Shown piece by piece: positions 44,329-52,615 of a stretch of DNA of 64,000 nucleotides. Each line of letters starts with the position of its first letter. The first letter of the stretch is position 1. The notes beneath the pieces are model-generated. The model searched no databases. It saw only the letters and a list, made by a program, of their open reading frames with translations, and was not told the DNA's origin. The position numbers were made by a program, and so were the translations under genes. Source of the DNA: Gimesia fumaroli (GTDB taxonomy: Bacteria; Planctomycetota; Planctomycetia; Planctomycetales; Planctomycetaceae). The stretch spans positions 434,001-498,000 of the forward strand of contig NZ_CP037452.1 of assembly GCF_007754425.1 (NCBI RefSeq), written 5' to 3'.

Positions 44329-45627
44329 CGCCGTGTCAAGCCTCCGTTTCAATTGTTTTCTCGATTTTAAATTTACGCGGATATAGGCACCCATTCGCGC
44401 CGTCCGGCTGAACGCCGTCGCGCAGATTACAATTCAATCAGTGAGCCGCCCATTCACGTCACCGGTACAGAGTATTTCTCACCAGCCCCCTTCGCGGGCC
44501 GAACTCACTGCTTTCGTGTAATTTATCTCTTCTCTCTTTCAAACCGGCTGTACTGAATGCTCAGTCTGCCAACGGAATAATCGTTTCCAGGAAATCTCCG
44601 CGAGTTTGCGAGGTACAGCAACCCGGGCTTTCTTGGCTCCAGATCGTTTACGAATTCGGGTATAAAACCTTTTCAAGGGAACATCGCGCCGAATCACGTG
44701 AATCGCTACTCCGGTCAGAACCCAACGTAACCAGGGAGGTCCTTGCCTGGTAATGGAGCCATAATAACAGTGACCTCCCGATAGATTCACTTTCGATGTC
44801 AATCCTGCATAAGCCCCTACTTGTTTCGCAGAGCGAAATCGTTCGACTTCCCCCTGTTCGGCGACAATAACCAGAGTCGTATACAGTCCGATTCCGTGAA
44901 TATTGAGTAATGCTTCTACCTGAGGAAAGGATACTCGTAGTTCTTCCAGTTGCTGATCAATCACAGTAATTTGCTCTGTAAAGTGATCAAGCCGAGTGAT
45001 TAGCTCATCACGGATCAGATTGTCAATGGACGAAAACGATTGATCCCGGAACCATTTGATCCCTCGAGGACCAAAAGGGATTCGATAGGGGGCGTCCCGG
45101 TTATTACGCGCCAATAATGCGCGTAAACCAATCTTGATCTGAGCTCTGTCACGGGCCAGTCGGGTGCGGTGGCGTGTGATTTCTCTCAGTTGCTGATAAT
45201 CGTCTGGGGGATGTAGGAGAGTGGGATCTGGTTAATCCGTAGCAGGTTCGCCAGGAGTTGACAGTCCAGACGATCTGTTTTGGCTCGTCGTTGAATCATC
45301 AAGCGTAATTTCGCAGGATGGGCCAACAGAATGGTTCCTTCCTCAGAGAGCAATTGATAAAGCCAGCGATAGGTCGCAGTAGACTCGATAACCGCCCGGA
45401 ACGGTTTGAGTGGTTGCAGAAATTCTAGAATGGCATTTGTGTTCTGACACTCGATTGTCACAGGAGAGACAACTTCTCCAGAATCATTGACCGCCGACAT
45501 GACAACCGTCCTCCGATGAAGATCGATACCAATGTGCCGCATGGATTTGCCTCCTTTGTAGAATGTTCAGATCATGGATAACCGGAACACTCATCTTAAC
45601 GTTTTAAGGAGGAGGCTTGACACGGCG
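44329..45627 (-). mobile_element. IS110-family (IS1111 group) insertion sequence
   Basis: Both ends carry the same 17-base inverted repeat: 44329-44345 (CGCCGTGTCAAGCCTCC) and its complement at 45611-45627. Each is flanked outside by CATGAC/GTCATG. Subterminal inverted repeats of this sort mark the IS1111 subgroup. A non-coding stretch of ~200 bases inside the left end (44346-44538) is on the side distal to the transposase start, where this subgroup is expected to encode its guide/bridge RNA. Confidence 0.8.
44539..45542 (-). pseudogene. IS110-family transposase with one frameshift
   Basis: First frame (45542-45186): the DEDD RuvC-like domain with GIDLHRRTVVMS (Asp), RAVIESTATYRWLYQLL (Glu) and RAKTDRLDCQLLANLL (two Asp). 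Second frame (to 44539): the serine-containing transposase_20 domain (LLNIHGIGLYTTLVIVAEQG, QVGAYAGLTSKVNLSGG). The link DDYQQLREITRHRTRLARDR is readable only in the second frame. The shift is at a run of five C (minus strand, near 45212-45216) that would be six in an intact copy. It would be ~330 residues when repaired. Either inactive or a sequencing error in a homopolymer. Confidence 0.8.
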
Positions 45628-45639
45628 GTCATGGTATCA

Positions 45640-47159
45640 TGTCAGTCTGTTGGCACAGCTTTTATCAAGGTAAATGGACCACAGGCATTTTGGTATTTCA
45701 CGTTAGCTCGCTGGGCCTGTATTCCATTCAGCATTTTGGGAGGCTATGTGTGCTATCGCTGGTCAAGGGAGCTTTACGGAACATCCTCCGGATTCCTTGC
45801 TCATTCTCTGGTGCTTTTCACCAAATGTGATTGCTTGGGGATCAACAATTACTCCAGACACTGGCGCGACTGCTTTGGGGGTGACAGGTTGCTACGTATT
45901 CTGGCTCTGGTTGAAAGAACCAACATGGTGACGAGCAGCATTTGCAGGACTGGTATTGGGACTGGTTCTACTTACTAAAATGACTTGGATTATTTTGCTC
46001 GGACTATGGCCTCTTTCCTGGGCTTGCTGGATCTGGCGTCAGCGTCTCGATTCAAATATGGAAAGCTGTAAAAAGCAGATTGTGCAATTAGCCGTGATCA
46101 TTCTATTGGGGGTCTATGTGCTGAATTTAGGTTACGGATTCGAAGGCTCTTTCAAGCCAATTGAAGATTACACATTTGTAAGCCGGACACTGGCCGGGAA
46201 TGAATCCGTTGTAGACGAAAATGGAGGAGGTAATCGCTTTACCGGGAGTTGGATGGGAAAAATTCCCGTTCCGTTTCCAAAAAATTACTTGAGAGGTATC
46301 GACCTGCAAAAGGTCGACTTTGAATTAAAAAAATGGTCATACCTGAATGGTGAGTGGAAAAAGGGTGGGGGGTATTATTACCTCTATGCACTGATGATGA
46401 AAGTGCCGCTGGGAACATGGGGACTGTTTCTACTGGCTATGGGATTGACTTTTTTTAATCGACATTATAGATCCTCCTGGAGAAATGAACTTGTGTTGCT
46501 ATTGCCAGCGGCAACTATTTTTTTATTTGTGAGTTCACAAACCGGTTTCAGTCGATACTTGCGATATGTACTTCCCTCTTTTCCTTTCTTATTCATTTTC
46601 ATCAGCAAGGTAGCTCAATCCATCAAATTCCGCCAGTGGATAATCTCAATTCCGATGAGTGCAGCATTACTCTGGTCGGTTGGTAGCAGTTTGTTTGTTT
46701 ATCCTCACAGTATGTCATATTTCAACGAAATAGCGGGGGCCCCAAGGGAGGTCACTGGTATCTTATTGACGCTAACATCGACTGGGGACAGGTCATGTTG
46801 TATTTAAAAAAATGGTATGCTGCTCCTCCTGAAGCAAGACCATTGCATGTATTGTGTCATGGCCTTGTCAAACCGGTTCATTTGGGGATCAAAGCTTCTC
46901 AACCTCCTCCGGGACCGGGAAAAAAATATTAGCTTCTCAGGATCCGATCTTTGATGCCCAAAAATGTGGACCACAACCGGGCTGGTATGCAATCAGTATT
47001 CACATGTTGCATGCACGGGAAGGTTCGAATGATTACTTTTTGAAATACTTCAAACCCGTGGCTATGACTGGTTACTCAATCTATCTCTATCACATCACTC
47101 TGGAAGATGCCAATCGCGTTCGAGATGACCTCGGCTTACCACTTATCGATTCTGAATAG
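45640..47159 (+). pseudogene. Degraded GT39/ArnT-like membrane glycosyltransferase
   Basis: Readable pieces in successive frames: ARWACIPFSILGGYVCYRWS; VIAWGSTITPDTGATALGVT; the longest open part (45956-46807) with GLVLLTKMTWIILLGLWPLS, YALMMKVPLGTWGLFLLAMG and TGFSRYLRYVLPSFPFLFIF; then IDANIDWGQVMLYLKKWYAA; and finally PGWYAISIHMLHAREGSNDY to 47159. The TKMTWI and SRYLRYVLPSFPF patterns are those of ArnT/PMT-type transferases that use polyprenyl-linked sugars. At least three frameshifts and one stop break it. The N-terminus is cut at the IS110 element. Not functional. Confidence 0.75.
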
Positions 47160-47513
47160 TGAGAGTGTAAACCAGCCCGTATTTTGACTTGCCTAAAAAA
47201 ACTGTATCAAGGCTTATGAAGGTCAGTTTAGGTAATTTCGACGAAAGCTAATTCAATCCCAGAAATAACTCCACACCCGACTAAGTATCTGATTGCCTCC
47301 GGTTCCGAAGTCGGTGGGCTCATACTCGTGAAACCTATAATACAAGCTGCTTGGAATGGAGTGATAAGCCGCTGGGAGTGTTTTGGGAGTGAGCGGAGTG
47401 GCTGTCATTGGCATTATTTGACATTCAACAGCAGTGAAAAATTGAGTCTGGCGAACAGGGTTGTTTTTCTTTCCTTGTTGTTTGGATAGCTCGCAGTTGT
47501 TTGAATTGTACGC
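47160..47513. other. Gene-free interval
   Basis: About 350 bases. A long minus-strand frame crosses it (to 47726), but its product is low-complexity and has no family features. The following motif is a shared leader, so I treat the interval as non-coding spacer. Confidence 0.4.
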
Positions 47514-47620
47514 CACTCCCGCAAGGTTGTACGGCCGCGCGATGCTTTGCCGTCTCCACCTTGCAGTCGGGCAGGAGGAGGAAGCAACGGCGAGCAATCG
47601 GCGTTCTTTATTTCCTCTCC
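47514..47620 (+). promoter_or_regulatory. Repeated 5' leader motif, copy A
   Basis: Shares, in the same order, the blocks CTCCC, CAAGGTTGT, CTCCACCT, TCGGG, AGGAG, CGGCGAGCAA and a T-rich end with copy B at 48364. The blocks are separated by variable spacers. An ATG at 47631 follows 10 bases later, but the gene that fits (ATG 47719) begins 99 bases on. Could be a structured leader RNA or a shared promoter/operator. Confidence 0.5.
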
Positions 47621-47718
47621 CCCCTTCAATATGCACACTGTTCACCGATTGAGCAGTAATCCCTTTTTTCCCGCTCATTTCGACTGGCGGAGCTTTTGTT
47701 TCTTTCCCATTTTTCCCT

Positions 47719-47952
47719 ATGAGCAACTATGCCATTGTCCGCGCATACACATTCGATGATCTAACGGAATCTGCTCAGAATGTTGTTCTGAGCTATGACG
47801 AGCATCCATCCAAGTCTGATGCAGTCTATAACGCAGATGGAGAATTGATCGATAATGATGTTCTCTGGAACTTCGATTTTAATGTGACATTTTCGATGCT
47901 GCGTGCTATTCCTGAACTTCTTAAGGCCATCGCTAACACTAAAGACAAATGA
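47719..47952 (+). CDS. Small hypothetical protein (mobile-element type)
   Basis: 77 acidic residues: YAIVRAYTFDDLTESAQNVV, LWNFDFNVTFSMLRAIPELL. No motif I recognise. The start ATG 47719 is preceded by TTTCCCATTTTTCCCT rather than a purine-rich ribosome site. It resembles the small accessory genes of plasmids and phages. It probably shares a transcript with the next gene (39-base gap). Confidence 0.6.
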   Translation: MSNYAIVRAYTFDDLTESAQNVVLSYDEHPSKSDAVYNADGELIDNDVLWNFDFNVTFSMLRAIPELLKAIANTKDK

Positions 47953-47991
47953 ACTCCCCACAAGTTTTATATTTTGATTCCCCTTTTTATC

Positions 47992-48219
47992 ATGCAAATA
48001 AGAATTTGTGATATTTGCTATCACGAGAACAGAACATTGGTCGAACTGAAATCCTACCAGCGAGTAAAAGGCCACCCGGAGCTTCGACTCGATCTTTGCG
48101 AAGCGCATTCTGAAACGTATCAACCGAAAACATTGGTTGAGCACATGCAATTCGTGTACAAGCTCGATGGGATTGAATTGGATGAGCATCAAGCCCGCAA
48201 AATGCTGAGTCAAAGGTAG
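47992..48219 (+). CDS. Small zinc-ribbon-like hypothetical protein
   Basis: 75 residues from ATG 47992 (an in-frame ATG 18 bases upstream is less likely). CDICYHENRTLVELKSY begins the protein and RLDLCEAHSETY follows about 30 residues later. The C-x2-C and C-x2-H pairs could bind one zinc. A pyrimidine-rich tract (TTCCCCTTTTTATC) precedes the start. Function unknown; a DNA- or protein-binding accessory factor is possible. Ends before a strong terminator. Confidence 0.6.
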   Translation: MQIRICDICYHENRTLVELKSYQRVKGHPELRLDLCEAHSETYQPKTLVEHMQFVYKLDGIELDEHQARKMLSQR

Positions 48220-48253
48220 ACAAGTCCCATCACAGGTTTGTTTTATGCATTTT

Positions 48254-48287
48254 CCCTCGCTGACTTCAGTTAGCGAGGGCTTTTTTT
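48254..48287 (+). terminator. Rho-independent terminator
   Basis: CCCTCGCTGAC (48254-48264) pairs with GTTAGCGAGGG (48269-48279) over 11 bases with one G-T, loop TTCA, then CTTTTTTT. It closes the two-gene unit that ends at 48219. Confidence 0.92.
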
Positions 48288-48363
48288 GCTCACATTCTTG
48301 GAAAGACTGTAAATCGATTAGGAATCATTTTACGCTACGTCTCTGCTCGCGGTCTTTCCATTG

Positions 48364-48463
48364 TGCTCCCTCGTCAAGGTTGTTTGCTGAGGCAACTCCA
48401 CCTGGACTTCGGGAGAAATAGGAGAGCACCGGCGAGCAAATGCCGGTTTCTGATTTCTTTCCT
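48364..48463 (+). promoter_or_regulatory. Repeated 5' leader motif, copy B
   Basis: Same ordered blocks as copy A. In this copy CCGGC (48430-48434) and GCCGG (48443-48447) form a perfect five-base stem around GAGCAAAT. The next gene starts 10 bases after the motif, so this copy is a true 5' leader of the gene at 48473. Confidence 0.5.
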
Positions 48464-48472
48464 TTTATATTT

Positions 48473-48928
48473 ATGGTTTCTGCTGCCTACTTAACAACAC
48501 CGGCTCATGGAACGGATGTCTTTGGTACTTACTGGAATTGTTACTGCAGTCAATGTGCCTCGCGACGGAAAGTCGTCCACCGGCTAGTCGATTTGTTTTC
48601 ACAAATCCCCTCTCGCTGGATTGAGGAGTTGAGTGAACATCGGAGTGAATGGCTGCCACTTCCAATGTGGGGAACATTGTTTGTTCCAAAAGATTCAGCC
48701 GATATTAGGAATATTGAAAAATTAACGAAATCAATTGAAGATGATGACGAAGAATCTATCAGTTTTCGAGATGCCGGTTGGCAAGCAGTGGCCGCGACAG
48801 GAATCTATGCCATCGAATTCGATGAGGAATTGCTACTCGGCATTCATGGTGCCGGTTATAATTTCTATGTTCAGCATTGGTCAAAGTTGTACGATGCCCT
48901 CGACTATCGCTGGCATGAATCAATATAA
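48473..48928 (+). CDS. Hypothetical protein of mobile-element type
   Basis: 151 residues from ATG 48473, just past leader copy B; a longer frame from 48440 would overlap the leader. Features: CYCSQCASRRK near residue 25, an acidic middle (EDDDEESISF), and the end LLLGIHGAGYNFYVQHWSKLY, a pattern I recall in phage and plasmid hypothetical proteins. No enzymatic motif. Probably soluble. Confidence 0.6.
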   Translation: MVSAAYLTTPAHGTDVFGTYWNCYCSQCASRRKVVHRLVDLFSQIPSRWIEELSEHRSEWLPLPMWGTLFVPKDSADIRNIEKLTKSIEDDDEESISFRDAGWQAVAATGIYAIEFDEELLLGIHGAGYNFYVQHWSKLYDALDYRWHESI

Positions 48929-48957
48929 AATATTTTACTTCTTTTCCCCTCAAAACC

Positions 48958-49080
48958 ATGGACCACAATCCCCTCTCACAAGAGGCCGTTGATGCGGTGA
49001 TGACTCAGGCCAACGCTCAGATTGGCAACTGTCCGGGCTGCCATCTTCCTTGGGCCAATTGTCACTGCCATGCGAAGTAA
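48958..49080 (+). CDS. 40-residue Cys/His-rich microprotein
   Basis: ATG 48958 to TAA 49078-49080. A short amphipathic helix (QEAVDAVMTQANAQIG) is followed by CPGCHLPWANCHCH, four Cys and three His that could bind a zinc ion. The upstream TTCTTTTCCCC tract is like those before the neighbouring small genes. The size, motif density and matching context argue that it is real. Function unknown. Confidence 0.55.
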   Translation: MDHNPLSQEAVDAVMTQANAQIGNCPGCHLPWANCHCHAK

Positions 49081-49089
49081 TTTTCAAAG

Positions 49090-49118
49090 AAAAAAGCCTC
49101 GTCAATCGGGTTTTTTTT
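49090..49118 (+). terminator. Possible terminator
   Basis: AAAAAAGCC (49091-49098 region) faces GGGTTTTTTTT (49108-49118) across CTCGTCAATC, an imperfect stem ending in eight T. Placed right after the microprotein stop. Confidence 0.45.
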
Positions 49119-49167
49119 ATTGCTCACAAAACTAGGGCAGACCGAATCCCCTACTGCGGTCACCCCG

Positions 49168-49442
49168 CCTGTCAGGCCGGACGTCACCCCATGCGACAGG
49201 CTGATGACAGCCTGCCAGTGGGATGGTTTGTCACCCTGTTTCAGAGGAGAATGACGGCCTGACAGGACTCCCCGTCTGAAACCATGACTGACAGCCTGTC
49301 GGGGGCTGACAACACAGAAATGATGGTCTGGCACGGAAGTTTGATGTGTCTGTTTTTTCGCTTTAGAAAGCGGAATCTGCTAGTTGTCACCCCCCTCTGA
49401 CACATGACAGGGAGTCTGACACCCTGAAGGGCAGGGTGACAG
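49168..49442. repeat. TGACA/TGTCA-rich repeat block, possible iterons
   Basis: At least ten copies of TGACA or its complement lie in ~275 bases, several extended to TGACAGCCTG or CCTGTC and some as inverted pairs (for example near 49281-49297). Spacing is irregular. Located ~70 bases upstream of the plasmid-like replication gene pair, as iterons of plasmid origins are. No coding frame fits. Confidence 0.5.
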
Positions 49443-49511
49443 AAAAAGTTGGCATCCTTTCAGCTTTCGCGCTATTCTGAAGCAGCCTTATTTTGTCATC
49501 CCGTCAGCACT

Positions 49512-50387
49512 ATGTCAGTCTCTCCCACCGCCGGTTATCTCACCAAGAAAGAGATCGAAGAAGCGTTCCAGCGTTCCCACCGTTCATTAACCCGCGACTT
49601 CAGTCAGGCGGTCAGAGTAGGGGACTCAGACATTCTCCGAAATCTCAAACTCAGGACCGAAGATGGTAAGGAATTTGAAGGGACCACAGTGACGCTGGAA
49701 CAGATTCAACAACTTTCCAATCAGGGGCTCTCGCCGACCTGGTATGCCCGCCGTGAATGGGTCCAGAAACATTATGGAACAGAGTCCGCAAAAAAGCAGA
49801 AAAAACAAACTGAGCAGGAAGAGAAATCAACGCGAGAAGAGGGACCGAGTTCTACCGCGACAGACAACGAACTGGTCTCCACTTTGAAAGCCCAGATCAG
49901 CCGACTCGAGCAGGAGAATGATCGCCGCTCCCAGGAACATCAGCAGGACAAGGAATCGTTTATGGAACAGATCAAAATGTTTAAGGACATGTTCGACACA
50001 TTGAAGGAAGATCACACCGATACGAAGGAGCTTTTGAAAGAGGTGCATCAAGTGATGGGAAAACTGGCGGACGTCAATCGGCTCAGTTCTCAGAAAGGAC
50101 CGTCCGATGATGAACCCCCAAAAGGTGAGACAGACTCTGACTCAGACAAGGTCGTTGATCTTGGAAACGGATCGACAATGGAAGCGGTCATTGTGGAAGA
50201 ACCGAAGAAAGCAGAGAAAACTTCTGCAAAACAGGGGACCAAGAAAGGTACTCCCAAAAAATCAACAACAGCCACTCGATCAAAACGTTCCGTCACTCCG
50301 AAATCAAAGCCATCTACCAAGACCCAAGCGAGTAAGCCCAAGTGGTATGAGACCCCCACTCTGAACCGTTTCTTATCCCGTAAATGA
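49512..50387 (+). CDS. Plasmid-type DNA-binding coiled-coil protein
   Basis: 291 residues from ATG 49512. An N-terminal helix-turn-helix-like part (LTKKEIEEAFQRSHRSLTRD; LSPTWYARREWVQKHYG) precedes a long coiled coil (about 115-190, heptads such as LEQENDRRSQEHQQDKE) and a very basic tail (SKRSVTPKSKPSTKTQ) ending WYETPTLNRFLSRK. The shape resembles KfrA-like or accessory replication/partition proteins. Its stop overlaps the next start as ATGA. I cannot name a family. Confidence 0.65.
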   Translation: MSVSPTAGYLTKKEIEEAFQRSHRSLTRDFSQAVRVGDSDILRNLKLRTEDGKEFEGTTVTLEQIQQLSNQGLSPTWYARREWVQKHYGTESAKKQKKQTEQEEKSTREEGPSSTATDNELVSTLKAQISRLEQENDRRSQEHQQDKESFMEQIKMFKDMFDTLKEDHTDTKELLKEVHQVMGKLADVNRLSSQKGPSDDEPPKGETDSDSDKVVDLGNGSTMEAVIVEEPKKAEKTSAKQGTKKGTPKKSTTATRSKRSVTPKSKPSTKTQASKPKWYETPTLNRFLSRK

Positions 50388-51757
50388 AATTTAACGGTTT
50401 CGAGCATCTGACGGCCAATTTTCTGTACTGTCCGAATCAGTTTTTTGATGTCTGTCTGCCGCACCATTCACGGGGAACCGTGCGTCTGGTAGCTTACATG
50501 TTGCGAAAAATACTGGGCTGGCTGGATGCAGAGGGGAATCCGATAGAGCAGAATATCGGTCTCTCGTATCACGATTTGATCCATGAAGCGGGTATCAGCC
50601 GCGGTGCAATTCGCAGTGCACTGGATGAAGCCGTTGCCGGTGGTTTTATTGCCTGTCTGCAACCGGGAAGGGCCAACGGACACAATCAGACAGCTGAGAC
50701 TGCTCATTACCGCCTACGCTGGGCGACTGACGGTCATTATGAAAAGACCCCTGAAACATTCAACGGGTTCTTTGCGGGGGAGGGGAATCGCACTCCGATT
50801 CCGAATAGTTTTTTTGATCTCATCGTAAGACAAGAGACGCTGGCCGTGGTCAAAGTCGTCGGAACTGTCTTACGTCACACGGTCGGCTATCAGAACCAGT
50901 TTGGGGGACGCCGTCAAGTCGCTCCGCTTTCCTACAGCTACATCCAGAAGTATGCCGGTCTGAGTGATCGGTCCACTCTCAGTGCCGCGATCCAACATGC
51001 CATTGAAACGGGTTATATTCATTGTGTCGAGAAAGGCTCGGTGAATCCGAGCAGCAATCAGCGACGACCTTCTACCTATGCCATTCGTTGGCATCAGCAA
51101 GCCCATTCCGAAGTCCACGGTACAAAATCCAGACCAGCCGGGGCAGGGCAGTTCAAAAACCAGACCAGCAACGGTTCAGAAACCCCACCAGCCGAACGGT
51201 TCAAAAACCAGACTCAAGAAAAGACACCTGAAAATAACACGGACAAACAACAGGAAATATCTGCTGTTGCTGTTTTTGAAAAATTGGATTCAGTTCAACT
51301 GTTACGAAATGCCGGTTTTGATGAGGTTATCGCCAGAGAACTGGCAGAGGGGAGGGGACCGGATGAAATTCAAAAGCAGATTAACTGGCTCGCGCAACGC
51401 AATCCGAAGCAAAACCGTCTGGGATTGTTACGCAAAGCAATTGAAGAAAATTGGGCCAGTCCGGTGACGGAAACGTCAAAACAGAAGAAAAAATTTCATG
51501 CACAGGAAGAACAGACTGAGCTTGAAGCTACGGAAGCGGACAAAAAACGCAGGCAAGTACGCGAAAAACAGCTTGTCCAATGGAAAAGCCTTTCCGCAGA
51601 TCAAAAACGGACACTCTACAATCAAGCGATTCAGCTAGAGCAGAACAGCATCATTCGCGCCCGATTGGTTCGTTGCCAAGACGAGTTAAAACCCGTTTTT
51701 GAGGTCTTGCGACTTTTGGAATCAAGCCAGGATCAGTCCACTGAAGCAGCGGCATGA
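50384..51757 (+). CDS. Putative replication initiator with two winged-helix domains
   Basis: 457 residues. Two related winged-helix domains: first about 10-120 (VRLVAYMLRKILGWLD, YHDLIHEAGISRGAIRSALD, FIACLQPG), second about 125-235 (IPNSFFDLIVRQETLAVVKV, VLRHTVGYQNQFGG, YSYIQKYAGLSDRSTLSAAI). Both resemble the phage O/plasmid Rep fold ('VANxxFDxLLR...VLRxTxGW'). A linker rich in Gln/Asn/Pro and a helical basic C-terminus (about 290-450) follow. Coupled to the coiled-coil gene by ATGA and preceded by possible iterons, so a replication initiator is the best guess. Confidence 0.6.
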   Translation: MKFNGFEHLTANFLYCPNQFFDVCLPHHSRGTVRLVAYMLRKILGWLDAEGNPIEQNIGLSYHDLIHEAGISRGAIRSALDEAVAGGFIACLQPGRANGHNQTAETAHYRLRWATDGHYEKTPETFNGFFAGEGNRTPIPNSFFDLIVRQETLAVVKVVGTVLRHTVGYQNQFGGRRQVAPLSYSYIQKYAGLSDRSTLSAAIQHAIETGYIHCVEKGSVNPSSNQRRPSTYAIRWHQQAHSEVHGTKSRPAGAGQFKNQTSNGSETPPAERFKNQTQEKTPENNTDKQQEISAVAVFEKLDSVQLLRNAGFDEVIARELAEGRGPDEIQKQINWLAQRNPKQNRLGLLRKAIEENWASPVTETSKQKKKFHAQEEQTELEATEADKKRRQVREKQLVQWKSLSADQKRTLYNQAIQLEQNSIIRARLVRCQDELKPVFEVLRLLESSQDQSTEAAA

Positions 51758-51837
51758 TTTTTATTTTCGCTGATCAAAAATCAATTTTTCAGAACGGAAA
51801 TCAATAAAGCGGCCTCAATAAAAAACCACGTGAGTAG

Positions 51838-52150
51838 GGGAGCGGTATCCCCCGCGTTTGCCCCCGCAGGTAGGTGCGAGGTAAAACATCCTCCGTTGGC
51901 GATGGAAAATCGACCGAACGGGGCTTGGCAAAGCCAAAAAACATCTCTTATGAGGTGACACCACTCGCGGGCGGGAACCCGCGAGGCCGAGACTTCCAAC
52001 ACATTCCAGGGACGTAATGGCTCCATCCTCGGCCTCGCGTCTCCCTTTGGTCGCCTCTCGTGGGTCACGCACGGCTCCCTGGGCAGGGAACGGCCGCGAA
52101 GCGGTATGAAACCTAAAGCCTACCGGCTTCAGACACAACGCGCGCAAGCG
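51838..52150. other. GC-rich multi-hairpin element (possible structured RNA or dispersed repeat)
   Basis: Perfect pairings: CTCGCGGG (51964-51971) with CCCGCGAG (51978-51985), and GCGAGGCCGAG (51981-51991) with CTCGGCCTCGC (52028-52038). The second pairing reuses bases of the first, so the two hairpins exclude each other. GGGGA/TCCCC also pairs near 51839-51857. The minus-strand translation (PREATKGRREAED..., LAGSRPRVV) resembles short, doubtful proteins annotated many times in Rhodopirellula, which suggests a dispersed non-coding repeat rather than a gene. Confidence 0.5.
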
Positions 52151-52573
52151 AAAACGGTCGTTAATATTTACAGTACGACGAATGACGAGTTTAACGAACA
52201 GAATTGCACTTGAGTTATGGGCTAACTACTTCAACGCAATTGTACTGCAGCTCGAACACTATAGTTCCTACTTACCATCAAAATGAGTGGTTTTGATATT
52301 CGGTTTCTGAAGTAGGTTGTCTGACAGATTTTGCTCTATAGGTAGATCAATTGGACCGAGCATCAGTCCTCGAAAACCAGAGTGAATATCGAAATACCTA
52401 AATGGCACTGTAAAATCAGTATTACACTCTGCTAGTGATATCAACAGAACCCAATGTTTTCGAAATCAACTACCCGTAAGATTAATTCGAGTTTATATCG
52501 TATGATTGCGGCTTCTATCATGTGCCTGCATAGCTGATAATGGAATTTGAAGAAGTGATATTCATCTGTTTCC
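52151..52573. other. Gene-free upstream region of the efflux regulon
   Basis: About 420 bases, AT-rich, no supported frame. It must contain the promoter of the regulator-kinase-efflux genes. I see no clear metal-box palindrome. Confidence 0.35.
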
Positions 52574-52615
52574 ATGATATCAACCCGTGTTAAATTTATT
52601 TTGGGTCACGCTGCA

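Noticed and set aside
45186-45542. Programmed frameshifting in the IS110 transposase
   Set aside because: IS110/IS1111 transposases are normally one frame, and the shift lies in a C run without a typical slippery heptamer; mutation or sequencing error is simpler.
47253-47726. 157-residue minus-strand protein
   Set aside because: Overlaps the repeated leader motif and the start of a better-supported plus-strand gene; composition is low-complexity and no family features are seen.
49168-49442. CRISPR-like array
   Set aside because: The repeated unit is only 5-10 bases, occurs in both orientations and has irregular spacing; no cas genes are present.
51815-52147. 110-residue minus-strand protein
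   Set aside because: Coincides with the GC-rich multi-hairpin stretch, has no ribosome site or domain, and resembles doubtful repeated ORFs; better treated as non-coding.
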